Assembly: GCA_022701275.1 (NCBI GenBank)
Contig: CP031740.1
Location: forward strand, 5,717,001-5,781,000
DNA from: Microcoleus vaginatus PCC 9802
GTDB lineage: Bacteria > Cyanobacteriota > Cyanobacteriia > Cyanobacteriales > Microcoleaceae
DNA: 64,000 bases
Direction of reading: 5' to 3'
The notes under the pieces were generated by a model, which did no database searches, was not told the origin of the DNA, and saw nothing but the letters and a program-made list of their open reading frames with translations. Below are positions 36,160 to 45,921 of this stretch, one piece after another; within the stretch, counting starts at the first letter, position 1; each line of letters opens with the position of its first letter. A program made the translations under genes and the position numbers.

Positions 36160-38292
36160 ATGGCTAACCCCACCGCGCCCACCGGCATCAATCAACCCGA
36201 TCCGTCTTGGCAAACACAATCCAAGCAAATGCCACTGCTGGTTCGCAGGTGCGGCGCTTGGGCAGTGGAAATTTCGTTAATTGCGGCCAGCGCCCTCGTT
36301 CCCTTCAGTATCGGGGCATTGGTCAACAGGGAATCTCAAACCGTGCCGCTCAATTCCTCAGTAGCAGCAGCCTCCGAAACCGTCGCCCGTACCTTGGGCA
36401 TACCCGTGCGCGATCGCAGCCCTAGAGTCGCACCCCTAACTAATCTATTCTGGTCAGGGGCACTGCTGGCACCGGCAGTTTTAGCGGGGTGGCAACTGTT
36501 TTTGCTCGCCAGAACCGGTCAAACTCTCCCCAAACGCTGGTTCGGCGTCAAAGTTGTCACAGCGTCGGGTACTCCTCCGGGTTTTGGGCCAGTGCTAATT
36601 CGCGAAAGTTTGGGGCGTTGGGGAGTGCCTCTGGGCGTCGCTTACGGCATTTGGCGCTTGAGCGGTGCGTTTCCAGATTTGCTGATTTTAGGGGGGCTGA
36701 GCGGGTTGGCAGTGCTCGCAGACGGGGCTGTTGCATGGCGTTACAAACGGCAAGCGGGACACGATCGCCTCGCGAATACTTTGGTCGTCAACGCTCGATC
36801 GAATCAAGTGTCTGCCGATCCTGTCAAGACTCAAGATTGGACTGAGGAAGACGCGCAGATTGCAGCTTTGGTTGTGACTCCACAAAGCGGCCGGAAAACA
36901 AATGCCAGTTTGTGGAATTGGATGCGCCAACACCCAGGCACAACTTTGGTGATAGCTACCGTCGGCAGCGCGGGATTGATTTTAACTTTGTTTGTCGGCA
37001 CTCTCATCTACACTCAAAGTCAAGCAAATATGCGGGATTCCCGGCAGCGGAACGACGAATTATTTGTAGCTTTAGTTAGCAAATTGTCTCCCACATCCGC
37101 TAGCGGGGCATCGGGCAGGCGATCGGCCATTTTGGCTTTGGGGGCCGTGGAAGACTCCCGCGCCGTACCCCTGCTAGCGGATTTGCTAGCTCAAGAAGAC
37201 AACCGCGCCATGTTGGACGCGATCCAGCAAGCTTTAGTCAGTAGCGGGCCGAAAGCTTTGCCTGAGTTGCAGCGGTTGAATCAAGCCCTCAGCAACGACC
37301 TCGATTCCCTGCGCTTTGGCGGCAAGGCCCCGGAACGCGAGTTAGCGGCCGCCCGCCAGCGAACAGTACAAAGGGCGATCGGCAAAATTCTCACAGTGTA
37401 TAGCAGCCAACTCAACGGCGCGGATCTGAGCCGCACGGATTTAGCTCAAAGTCCTGCCGGCCCATCTCAGTTTACTTTAGTTTTAAACAAAGTTGACTTG
37501 TCGGGAATTAAGTTGAGAAATGCCAATTTAACCAATGCCAGCTTGCAGGGAGCTCGCTTTTACGGCACCGGCGAAGACAGGCGTCCCGCTACATTTGACG
37601 ATTGGGTTTCTGATTTAAGCGGCGCTAATTTGGAAGGAGTAAATTTGACCGGGGCGTCTTTGAACAGTGCTGTAATGAACCGCACTACTTTTGTGCGCGC
37701 TGTCATGAACAAAGCTAATTTGTCAAACGGCAATTTGAATTCAGCTAATTTCAGCAGTGCTATTTTAATAGGAGCCAATTTACAGGAAGCGCAGTTAAAA
37801 AATGCCAGTTTTACCGGGGCAGATATAGGAAGCGCGAATTTGTCGGGAGCAGATTTGTCAGGCGCGCGTTTAGCCAAAGTGAAGGCTCAAGGCGCTCAGT
37901 TGTCCTTGACAAATTTGTCTAAATCGGAATGGCAAGGTGCTGATTTGTCCGGTGCTGATTTGAGCGGCGCAAACTTACAAAATGCCGATTTGACTTCGAC
38001 TAAACTCGCCAACGTGAATTTAAAAGATGCTCGTTTGCAAGATGCGAATTTTCGGAATGCGGAGGTGAGTTCGGTTGATTTTAGGGGGGCGAATTTAGCG
38101 GGAGCGAATTTTAAAGGCGCTGTGTTTCTGGGGAAAACCGCTTCGGATCAATTTATTCAAAATCCGACTGGTAGTAAATCCGGTCGATTCCTAGGAGTTG
38201 ATTTTGCGGAGGCTAAGAATTTAGATAAAAGTCAAATTGCTTACATTTGTTTGCAGGGGGGGATTCATCCGAACTGCCCGAAGAAGAAGTAA
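36160..38292 (+). CDS. RDD-domain protein with pentapeptide repeats
   Basis: A 710-aa membrane protein. Residues ~25-215 form an RDD domain (VRRCGAWAVEISLIAASALV near its start, LFLLARTGQTLPKRWFGVKV in the middle), with several membrane helices. Another helix lies at ~263-283. A short HEAT-like stretch follows (AILALGAVEDSRAVPLLADL). From about residue 420 onward run ~40 A(D/N)LXX pentapeptides (ADLSGADLSGANLQNADL), forming a right-handed quadrilateral beta-helix. Pentapeptide proteins are abundant in cyanobacteria and mostly of unknown function; RDD proteins are sometimes tied to ion exchange. The architecture is seen, the role is not known. Confidence 0.9.
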   Translation: MANPTAPTGINQPDPSWQTQSKQMPLLVRRCGAWAVEISLIAASALVPFSIGALVNRESQTVPLNSSVAAASETVARTLGIPVRDRSPRVAPLTNLFWSGALLAPAVLAGWQLFLLARTGQTLPKRWFGVKVVTASGTPPGFGPVLIRESLGRWGVPLGVAYGIWRLSGAFPDLLILGGLSGLAVLADGAVAWRYKRQAGHDRLANTLVVNARSNQVSADPVKTQDWTEEDAQIAALVVTPQSGRKTNASLWNWMRQHPGTTLVIATVGSAGLILTLFVGTLIYTQSQANMRDSRQRNDELFVALVSKLSPTSASGASGRRSAILALGAVEDSRAVPLLADLLAQEDNRAMLDAIQQALVSSGPKALPELQRLNQALSNDLDSLRFGGKAPERELAAARQRTVQRAIGKILTVYSSQLNGADLSRTDLAQSPAGPSQFTLVLNKVDLSGIKLRNANLTNASLQGARFYGTGEDRRPATFDDWVSDLSGANLEGVNLTGASLNSAVMNRTTFVRAVMNKANLSNGNLNSANFSSAILIGANLQEAQLKNASFTGADIGSANLSGADLSGARLAKVKAQGAQLSLTNLSKSEWQGADLSGADLSGANLQNADLTSTKLANVNLKDARLQDANFRNAEVSSVDFRGANLAGANFKGAVFLGKTASDQFIQNPTGSKSGRFLGVDFAEAKNLDKSQIAYICLQGGIHPNCPKKK

Positions 38293-38349
38293 GGATTGGT
38301 TGTTAACGAGTAGGCTAATACAATTGATCAACGAACAGGTAGGGTAATT

Positions 38350-38682
38350 ATGAGCGTTAAGCGAATCATTTATCTCATCCTAGCAATTCTGGGGCTTGTG
38401 CTGCCTTGGTACTATAACTTGCAGTTTTTTAGCAATGCTGGCTTGCTCGACTTTGTAAACGAGAGTTCGGCTAATCTTGCTGCGAAATCGGTAAGTTTAG
38501 ATTTGTTTATCGCAACTGTAGCAGGAAGCACTTGGATGTACGCTGAGTCAAAACGATTGGAGATAAGTTTTGTAGGGCTGTACATACTTCTGGGTGTGCT
38601 TGTTTCGTTTTCATGTGCTTTCCCGCTTTTCTTGTTTGTGCGGGAAACCAAGCTGGAAAAATCAAGCCAAGTCTCAAGTTGA
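38350..38682 (+). CDS. DUF2834-like membrane protein
   Basis: A 110-aa protein with three predicted membrane helices: IIYLILAILGLVLPWYYNLQ at the start, LFIATVAGSTWMYAE in the middle, and LYILLGVLVSFSCAFPLFLF near the end. The pattern resembles the DUF2834 family of small membrane proteins of unknown function. It has its own start 57 bp after the pentapeptide gene. Confidence 0.75.
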   Translation: MSVKRIIYLILAILGLVLPWYYNLQFFSNAGLLDFVNESSANLAAKSVSLDLFIATVAGSTWMYAESKRLEISFVGLYILLGVLVSFSCAFPLFLFVRETKLEKSSQVSS

Positions 38683-39108
38683 ACAGTTGTTTCACCAGTT
38701 AGTGCCGCGCAGCACAATAATTCGGTGCAGGCGATCGAGGTATTATATAATTTCCGGTAAAATCACCGTTATAGGTTTGTAGTGACGACGGAAGTGCTCA
38801 GAATTTTATTAGGATTAAATTCCTCACTACAAACCAACGTGATTGTTGTCGTTCGAGGGAACATAATGTTATATCGTTTCCGGTTGCACGAGCGAGATAA
38901 TATAGAGGACACGGCAGTGCCGTTTCCCTACCCGGATTAATTGTAGGGAAACGGCACGGCGCCGTCTCGAAAGCTGTGGGTAATATTAATTCCGATGCTA
39001 CCGGATTTGATACTAATACCAATTTCATTCATTTCTGGCTAAAAACTTTTGTGTAGGGTTTCGTTCCACTGGCCAAACCTACTATTGCATTGTTTATTGA
39101 AATGGATA
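38683..39108. other. repeat-rich intergenic stretch
   Basis: No gene is supported. An element of the ACACGGCAGTGCCG family lies at 38905-38968 (listed separately). Around 38868-38885 and 38988-39010 are half-copies of the TTCCGGTTGCAC / TTCCGATGCTACCGGA motif also seen at 14126, 14440 and 61481. Confidence 0.5.
38905..38968. repeat. ACACGGCAGTGCCG palindromic repeat, copy at 38.9 kb
   Basis: GGACACGGCAGTGCCGTTTC at 38907 onward (continuing CCTAC) is followed at 38943 by the inverse GTAGGGAAACGGCACGGCGC. Related copies are at 43921-44106, 45498-45600 and, degraded, about 14280-14425. The consensus reads as nested palindromes and has no coding sense. Confidence 0.7.
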
Positions 39109-40689
39109 TTACGCAATAGCATCCGAACTGGCAAGAGTCTCGAATTGCGCCAATAGCATTGCATCACCATTATTTGGAGTTCCAAAAATTTTAGGTAACT
39201 GACCTGTTTCAGCGAGAACTTGTCTCACTTCTCGGTTAGATACATCGGCTAGATTTTTGTTATTTAGAATGGCATTAACAGCAGCGATACCCACACCTTG
39301 ACCAACTGCGGCGTTGAATTCCACAATTCTGCCGACCGAACAAGCAAACCCTTCAAATCCAGAACAGGGACTGACCACTGCCAGGTTAGGAACGTTTTTA
39401 ATTAATGCGTGGCGGATGCCAATATTAAAGATAGGGTGTTTAAAACTCAGACTTTTAAACCATCCTAGACGGTTTGCTTTATCGCCAAGACCCCGGATGC
39501 CTCCCCGTACATCAAAATGATAGCTAAATGTTGCCAGTGCCTCATTAGCAGGTACGCCACCTGACAGCATTTGTGCGCCAGTTAAAGGTTCTACAACTCC
39601 CGTCACATTGCCGGCGTGTCTGATATAAAGTTCTGAGGCATAAGTAACAGAAGTAGCCCCCAAACTCCTCAGCCAAGTTGTAATAAATAACATCTCTCTT
39701 TGCATATTAGCCGTGGGTTTGCTCCCGCTTCTAGCTAAGGCTTCCGCTTCGCTGGCGGTGACGGCAAATAAAAGCGCATTCCATGAAAGTCTGTCATTTG
39801 GAAGTATAGCTATATTTCCCTCATCTAAAATTGTGCCGGTTTCAGAAAAAGATAGTTTTATTCCTCTAAAGGAGTGGTAAGCTACAGACAGAGCCGGTGA
39901 GCGAACATCGATGTAATCGTTGCCCGCCCACAGAGTTTTGAGATTGCCTTTAGTGTCTTTCATTTCCCGCCGGAGTTCTTCTGCTAGTTTGGCATCCTTG
40001 TCGGCAGCGTACAGCAAAAATTTTTGACTCTCTGCATCGGCCAGGTTGGTAAAGCGTTTTAGATAAATGTAATCGAATTCTTTCAGTGATCTTGCACTGA
40101 GTCCTTGAGTTTCAAAAACGAGGGTGACTGGAAGTTCTGAGTTAGGCAGACCAAATGTTTCAAATCCCTTCAGCTTTCTCACACCGGCAGCTTGAGCTAA
40201 TTCGGCATTGACAGTGGCATCAATAAATTGCTTGCCGGCATAAACTACGCCTTGAGAGGTGGTTATACTGGCAATTTTTTGACCTTCTTTACTGACTGAT
40301 TTAATTTCTACTTTGCTGAGGAGATCTGCCCCAGCTTGTACCAGCATTTCTTTCAGCGCTGCACTGGCTTTGCGGGGGTCAAGTGCAATTGCCTTAACAC
40401 CGGATTTTTGCACGAACTCTTTATAGATTGTCGCCGGTGAACCAAAGGTATCTAACTTTAAAGATTGTTGAAGTTCTTCACTAATCTGACTTCTATCTAA
40501 ATAAGCAAGGCCACCTCTTACCAAATGCCCGCCAATTCCTTCTTGCAAGCTTCCTTTAGACATTAGCAGAATTCGCGGATAACGCTTTGTGCGGCGAAGA
40601 TATTCTCTGGAAGCAGAGACAACAGCTAGAACTCCTGGAACTTCATCACCAAAACAGATGATATCGTAAGAACGCAGATCCATGACCAT
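39109..40689 (-). CDS. FAD-dependent oxidoreductase
   Basis: A 526-aa protein of the FAD-dependent oxidoreductase superfamily (PF12831-like). The dinucleotide-binding start is degenerate (YDIICFGDEVPGVLAVVSAS). QEGIGGHLVRGGLAYLDRSQ resembles the flavin loop, and KQFIDATVNAELAQAAGV is the typical DATG-like second motif. The C-terminus has ALIKNVPNLAVVSPCSGFEG and QGVGIAAVNAILNNKNLADV. No signal peptide is seen. The substrate is unknown. The start at 40689 follows a GGAGAGG sequence; an ATG two codons later is equally possible. Confidence 0.8.
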   Translation of the reverse strand: MVMDLRSYDIICFGDEVPGVLAVVSASREYLRRTKRYPRILLMSKGSLQEGIGGHLVRGGLAYLDRSQISEELQQSLKLDTFGSPATIYKEFVQKSGVKAIALDPRKASAALKEMLVQAGADLLSKVEIKSVSKEGQKIASITTSQGVVYAGKQFIDATVNAELAQAAGVRKLKGFETFGLPNSELPVTLVFETQGLSARSLKEFDYIYLKRFTNLADAESQKFLLYAADKDAKLAEELRREMKDTKGNLKTLWAGNDYIDVRSPALSVAYHSFRGIKLSFSETGTILDEGNIAILPNDRLSWNALLFAVTASEAEALARSGSKPTANMQREMLFITTWLRSLGATSVTYASELYIRHAGNVTGVVEPLTGAQMLSGGVPANEALATFSYHFDVRGGIRGLGDKANRLGWFKSLSFKHPIFNIGIRHALIKNVPNLAVVSPCSGFEGFACSVGRIVEFNAAVGQGVGIAAVNAILNNKNLADVSNREVRQVLAETGQLPKIFGTPNNGDAMLLAQFETLASSDAIA

Positions 40690-40821
40690 TATTTAATAAC
40701 CTCTCCTGAGTTTCATCTTTTCGAGCTGGATCTCAATGTTTGCCATCAAACTCTCTGTTTGTTTCAAATCTAGCCCCATTTTTCCTGATTTTTGCGATAA
40801 ATATTCACACATTCCTGGATG

Positions 40822-40892
40822 CAGCAACCGGGTTTTTTCCTGAAAATCTTTCGTTGAGGACGATCGATCTCGGTTGCAAAACCCGGTTGCTG
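40822..40892. repeat. palindromic dispersed repeat, AACCGGGTT family, copy at 40.8 kb
   Basis: CAGCAACCGGGTTTT at 40822-40836 and its exact inverse at 40878-40892 form a 15-bp stem with a 41-nt loop. It lies between the FAD oxidoreductase and the Uma2 gene. Confidence 0.75.
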
Positions 40893-40931
40893 AGCGTCTA
40901 GAGTCGGTCAGTCTGGTACTCTTGATTGCCA

Positions 40932-41651
40932 TCAGGTCAGATTATCAGGATCTATCCCCAACTCCCGCAATCGCTGAGCTAGTCGATCGGAACGTTCAGC
41001 TAATCGATCGGCGCGCTGCGATTCCTGTTGGGCGCGCTGCGTGGATTCTTTCACCTGTTCTTCAGGAGTCAGATAACGTTTTCCATCGGCATCATACCAA
41101 TACAACCACTCCCTTGTCACCCCAGAATAACTTCCCCTTTCACAACCAATCCCCAAACCAATTTCTGGCATCCAAACTGGATTTCCTGGCTGTAATTCAT
41201 ACTTTCCATTGACTAACTTGTGTACTTCTAAACGGGGTTTACGACGGCGGCGGGAAGAATAAATGACGTAATAAAGTACGCCTAAAGCTTGATATTCCTC
41301 CAACTTGGTGCTGTATTCCTTGCGATAAGTTGGGGAAACTACTTCCAGCACAAAAGTCGGCAGAACATTTTCATCCCACAGCACGTAACTGGGACGCAAT
41401 TCTTCATCATAAAACCTTTCTACACCTAAACTCAAGAAAGCATCGGGCACAATGGCAGGTTTATCCGGGTGATAATAGATACCCATATCTATGCCAAAAA
41501 ACCAGTCCATGCGTTCTGACCAAAGTAGGAGCAATATTGCTTTTAACAACCCTGGTATTAGCTCTTGCAGTTCGTTATCCACAGGCGTTTCATCCGAGTC
41601 TGGTAGTTCATCGGCGGAGGGCAAGTTCCTCGGCAAGTTGTACTGTAACAT
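40932..41651 (-). CDS. Uma2 family (DUF820) protein with C-terminal coiled coil
   Basis: About 239 aa from the ATG at 41651 (MLQYNLPRNLPSADELPDSD). Core features are YHPDKPAIVPDAFLSLGVER (PD), LPTFVLEVVSPTYRKEYSTK (E) and KLEEYQALGVLYYVIYS (K region). VGREWLYWYDADG-like VTREWLYWYDADGKRYLTPE leads into a charged coiled coil (QRAQQESQRADRLAERSDRL) typical of the longer cyanobacterial Uma2 branch. Nuclease activity is only predicted from the fold. It is one of two complete Uma2 genes here. Confidence 0.9.
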   Translation of the reverse strand: MLQYNLPRNLPSADELPDSDETPVDNELQELIPGLLKAILLLLWSERMDWFFGIDMGIYYHPDKPAIVPDAFLSLGVERFYDEELRPSYVLWDENVLPTFVLEVVSPTYRKEYSTKLEEYQALGVLYYVIYSSRRRRKPRLEVHKLVNGKYELQPGNPVWMPEIGLGIGCERGSYSGVTREWLYWYDADGKRYLTPEEQVKESTQRAQQESQRADRLAERSDRLAQRLRELGIDPDNLT

Positions 41652-41837
41652 TGCGGCTTTCCTCAAAACTCACTAATATTATACCGTTGATTTGTTGAGC
41701 GATAGTATTTATTGAACGAACCGCGAAGAAGCGAAGGAAGAGAAGAGAAGATGATAGGTAACTTTGACTTAGTTAATCTGAAGTAATTTTTGTAAAAGAT
41801 TTGCTGAGACTTACACGATCGACTAAACTATGTCTAA

Positions 41838-41960
<123 letters not shown>

Positions 41961-41994
41961 GTTAATTTACATAGTCTCATCTGCGAGGTTCAGC

Positions 41995-42753
41995 GTGAAG
42001 ACCAGAAATCGGAAATTGGTCAGCTTGGGATTGATGGCTGGCTTGAGTGGTTATATTGTCCTGGGTTCGGCAACGCCCGCCGCAGCTATGCACATTTCGG
42101 AAGGTTTTTTGCCGGTGCAATGGGCGGCATTTTGGTGGATGGTGGCGTTGCCTTTTTTTGCAGTAGGTTTGCGATCAATTACTCGCATTACAAAAGAACA
42201 CCCGGAACTTAAACTATTGCTGGCTTTGGCGGGTGCGTTTACTTTTGTGCTTTCTGCTTTAAAAATTCCCTCGGTAACGGGGAGTTGTTCTCACCCGACG
42301 GGTACGGGTTTGGGTGCAATTTTGTTCGGCCCTTCGGTGATGGCTGTACTGGGGGCTTTAGTTCTGCTTTTTCAAACGTTACTGTTAGCGCATGGTGGGT
42401 TGACAACGCTGGGAGCTAATATGTTTTCGATGGCGATTGTGGGCCCTTTCGCTGCGTATTTTATCTATCAATTGCTGTTGCGAACTGGCAGCCAGCGGGC
42501 GGCAATTTTTTGTGCTGCGGCTTTGGCAGATTTGCTGACTTATGTGACGACTTCGATTCAATTAGCGTTAGCTTTTCCGGCAGCAAGTGGCGGTTTTATG
42601 GCTTCGTTTCTCAAATTTGCGGGCATCTTTGCTATCACTCAAGTACCTCTGGCTATCAGTGAGGGATTGCTGACTCTATTGGTCTGGAATTGGCTGCATT
42701 CTTACGGGAAACCGGAGTTGGAAACTTTGAAATTATTGAGACAGGAGTCATAA
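41995..42753 (+). CDS. cbiM: cobalt ECF transporter S-component CbiM
   Basis: The GTG at 41995 is preceded by GAGG and gives a 252-aa protein with an N-terminal signal peptide. An in-frame ATG at 41947 would lie inside the riboswitch and is unlikely. Cleavage after ATPAAA exposes MHISEGFLP, the N-terminus whose Met-His coordinate Co2+ in CbiM. Further hallmarks are [20 protein letters not shown] and [19 protein letters not shown], with about seven membrane helices. CbiM binds cobalt for the ECF importer, feeding B12 synthesis. It is followed by cbiN after 3 bp. Confidence 0.95.
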   Translation: MKTRNRKLVSLGLMAGLSGYIVLGSATPAAAMHISEGFLPVQWAAFWWMVALPFFAVGLRSITRITKEHPELKLLLALAGAFTFVLSALKIPSVTGSCSHPTGTGLGAILFGPSVMAVLGALVLLFQTLLLAHGGLTTLGANMFSMAIVGPFAAYFIYQLLLRTGSQRAAIFCAAALADLLTYVTTSIQLALAFPAASGGFMASFLKFAGIFAITQVPLAISEGLLTLLVWNWLHSYGKPELETLKLLRQES

Positions 42754-42756
42754 GCC

Positions 42757-43089
42757 GTGAATCAAAAACCTACAAAAAATTACCAATCTACTTCGCGGCA
42801 AAATTGGCTTTTGGCTGGCGCTGTGATTGTTCTGGCAGCGTTTCCTCTCGTTTTTGTGCGGGGTGAATATGGCGGTTCCGATGACCAAGCTAAGAAAACA
42901 ATTACCGAAATTAAACCGGGTTATAAACCTTGGTTCAATCACTTGTTTGAGCCGGCTAGCGGAGAAATTTCAAGTCTATTGTTTGCGTCTCAAGCGGCGA
43001 TGGGGGCTGGCGTAGTTGGGTACGTCATTGGGTTGTATAAAGGCCGATCGCAATCTCGGCAGCAGTCTGATAATAAATCGTCGGAATGA
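42757..43089 (+). CDS. cbiN: cobalt transporter subunit CbiN
   Basis: A 110-aa protein starting at a GTG, 3 bp after cbiM. There are two membrane helices (LLAGAVIVLAAFPLVFV; AAMGAGVVGYVIGLY). Between them the family signature is YGGSDDQAKKTITEIKPGYK, then PWFNHLFEPASGEISSLLFA. CbiN supports cobalt loading of CbiM. Its stop overlaps the cbiQ start (ATGA at 43086-43089). Confidence 0.95.
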   Translation: MNQKPTKNYQSTSRQNWLLAGAVIVLAAFPLVFVRGEYGGSDDQAKKTITEIKPGYKPWFNHLFEPASGEISSLLFASQAAMGAGVVGYVIGLYKGRSQSRQQSDNKSSE

Positions 43090-43886
43090 ACCATCAGATT
43101 GATAGTCTGGCTTATACAAATCGCTTGCGCGGGTTGCCGCCATCTCACAAGTTATCATTTGCGATCGCCCTTTTAATTCTGTCTCTCGTTTCTGGGGCGA
43201 TCGTCCAATTGTCGATCGCCCTTTGGTTGGCTGTCTGGATCGTCGTCTATGCCGGTATTCCGGGGAAACTGTATTTGCGGTTGCTGTCGCTACCGTTGAT
43301 GTTTTTGCTGACAAGTTTGCCTGCTTTGGCGATGGGTGCGGTTGCGGGCGATCGTATCCCTGCAATTCAGTGGGATATTTGGCAAGGTTGGGGGATTAGC
43401 ATCGGCACTTTTTATCTGTATGTGAGCCGCACCGGAATATACCAAGTGAGCTTGCTATTTGCCCGCGCCTTCGCATCCACAAGCTGTATGTATTTCATCC
43501 TCTTAACGGTTCCATTTACCGAAATCTTGCAGATTCTCAGACAATTACGCTGTCCAGAGTTAGTCACAGAACTGCTATTACTAATGTATCGGTTTATTTT
43601 TAGCTTATTGGCGATCGCCGATGAACTTTGGATTGCTCAAAACTCGCGCTGCGGCTACCGCACTTGGAAGCGGGGAATGCACAGTTTAAGCATTTTAATC
43701 GGGCAATTGCTTCAGCGAACTTTGGAAAACTACCGTCAAGTTTCGTTGAGTTTAGCGTCGCGCGGCTTTAATGGAGAACTGCGCGTTTGGAATTCTTATC
43801 CTTATAAACCTTCGCGAAGATATACATTTGAAGCCGTGTTTGGTTGCACGGTTTTAACTTTGTTAAGCGCGGTATTTCAAGGCTAA
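43086..43886 (+). CDS. cbiQ: cobalt ECF transporter T-component CbiQ
   Basis: A 266-aa membrane protein that overlaps cbiN by 4 bp. It has about five helices. A cytoplasmic loop (QNSRCGYRTWKRGMHSLSIL, then LASRGFNGEL) contains the coupling-helix pattern with the ARG-like SRG motif that engages the ATPase. The expected partner ATPase CbiO is not next to it. It lies 13 kb away at 57246 behind a second B12 riboswitch. Confidence 0.93.
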   Translation: MNHQIDSLAYTNRLRGLPPSHKLSFAIALLILSLVSGAIVQLSIALWLAVWIVVYAGIPGKLYLRLLSLPLMFLLTSLPALAMGAVAGDRIPAIQWDIWQGWGISIGTFYLYVSRTGIYQVSLLFARAFASTSCMYFILLTVPFTEILQILRQLRCPELVTELLLLMYRFIFSLLAIADELWIAQNSRCGYRTWKRGMHSLSILIGQLLQRTLENYRQVSLSLASRGFNGELRVWNSYPYKPSRRYTFEAVFGCTVLTLLSAVFQG

Positions 43887-43920
43887 ATTTATTAGGAATA
43901 TTGAGATAACCCACAGTTAG

Positions 43921-44106
43921 CACACGGCAGTGCCGTGTCCCTACAATTAATCGGGCGATGGTTACATCTTTCGCGGGGATGAGCGATGATTTTGAGTTAG
44001 GGAAACGGCACTGCCGTGTCCTCCGACAATTAATCGGGTGATGGTTATACCCGAGGGGAGCGATCGATTATTTTGGGGTAGGGAAACGGCACTGCCGCCT
44101 TCTCCG
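43921..44106. repeat. ACACGGCAGTGCCG palindromic repeats, tandem copies
   Basis: ACGGCAGTGCCGTGTCCCTA near 43923, its inverse GGGAAACGGCACTGCCGTGT near 44000, and again near 44080, with AATTAATCGGGYGATGGTTA between. These are one full and one partial unit of the dispersed family. They fill the space between cbiQ and the operator array. Confidence 0.75.
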
Positions 44107-44151
44107 TTACTATTTTGGGGTACGGGTTTCAACCCCTGCCGGACTAAAGGT

Positions 44152-44260
44152 ATGACTTTTATGAAATAAAATAATGACTTTTATGAACTAAAATAATGAC
44201 TTTTATGAACTAAAATAATGACTTTTATGAATTGACATTACAAGAAATCTGTTGATTAAT
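44152..44260 (+). promoter_or_regulatory. 22-bp direct-repeat operator array and promoter 1
   Basis: Four copies of ATGACTTTTATGAA start at 44152, 44174, 44196 and 44218, a constant 22-bp period (two helical turns). The last copy ends at 44231 and abuts TTGACA (44232-44237). After 17 bp comes ATTAAT (44255-44260). The spacer contains AGAAATCTGTTG, shared with promoters 2 and 3. It drives the DUF2207-like gene. A single activator or repressor protein binding the array is inferred. Confidence 0.75.
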
Positions 44261-44293
44261 TGTAATTAATAGCTGTTATATAGGAATTATATT

Positions 44294-45366
<1,073 letters not shown>

Positions 45367-45367
<1 letters not shown>

Positions 45368-45477
45368 TATCAACGAGACTTACGCATCACAAGCAAAGAA
45401 ACCGGGTTTTTACCGAATCTGTGGGCTGTAAAGAAGTATTGTCGCCAAAAACCCGGTTTCTGAGCACCCGTTGATAT
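45367..45477. repeat. nested palindrome, AACCGGGTT family, copy at 45.4 kb
   Basis: Outer arms ATATCAACG (45367-45375) and CGTTGATAT (45469-45477). Inner arms AGAAACCGGGTTTTT (45397-45411) and its exact inverse (45447-45461). It begins inside the stop codon of the DUF2207-like gene and could terminate its transcript. Confidence 0.75.
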
Positions 45478-45497
45478 ATTGATCTTACCCAAATTCA

Positions 45498-45600
45498 GGA
45501 CACGGCAGTGCCGTTTCCCTACAAATAATCGGGCGGTGGTTACATTTTTCATGAAGTGCTCATGATTATTTTAGGGTAGGGAAACGGCATTGCCGTGTCC
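45498..45600. repeat. ACACGGCAGTGCCG palindromic repeat, copy at 45.5 kb
   Basis: A 25-bp arm (GGACACGGCAGTGCCGTTTC plus CCTAC, 45498-45522) is repeated inverted at 45576-45600 with one mismatch. It is the best-preserved unit of this family in the window, about 103 bp in total. Confidence 0.8.
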
Positions 45601-45682
45601 TCTTTTCAACATTTGGTAAAACTTTGAGTCCCTCATTTTGGGGGACAACCGATCGCACTTCCTGCAAAATCATATCATCACT

Positions 45683-45747
45683 ATGACTTTTATGAACATA
45701 ATGAATGACTTTTATGAATTGACTTTAACAGAAATCTGTTGAATACT
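45683..45747 (+). promoter_or_regulatory. 22-bp direct-repeat operator array and promoter 2
   Basis: ATGACTTTTATGAA at 45683-45696 and 45705-45718 (22-bp period). The second copy abuts TTGACT (45719-45724), and 17 bp later comes AATACT (45742-45747). The spacer contains the palindrome AACAGAAATCTGTT. It precedes the first receptor-like binding protein by ~175 bp. Confidence 0.75.
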
Positions 45748-45921
45748 TGTTGTAGTAAACAAATTTTCTGTATATTGCAAGAGTAGATTGAAATATACAG
45801 CATATTCTAAGTTTATTAAATACAGTAGTAAGTATTGCTAATTCAGCTATATATATCACGCAATTGTGTGTGTGCCAAACACATGAAATATGCTGTTATT
45901 CAACCCTAGGAGAAACAACTC

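Noticed and set aside
40693-40932. 79-codon minus-strand ORF between the FAD oxidoreductase and the Uma2 gene
   Set aside because: Half of it consists of the AACCGGGTT palindrome; no family features. A very short real peptide at its end cannot be excluded.
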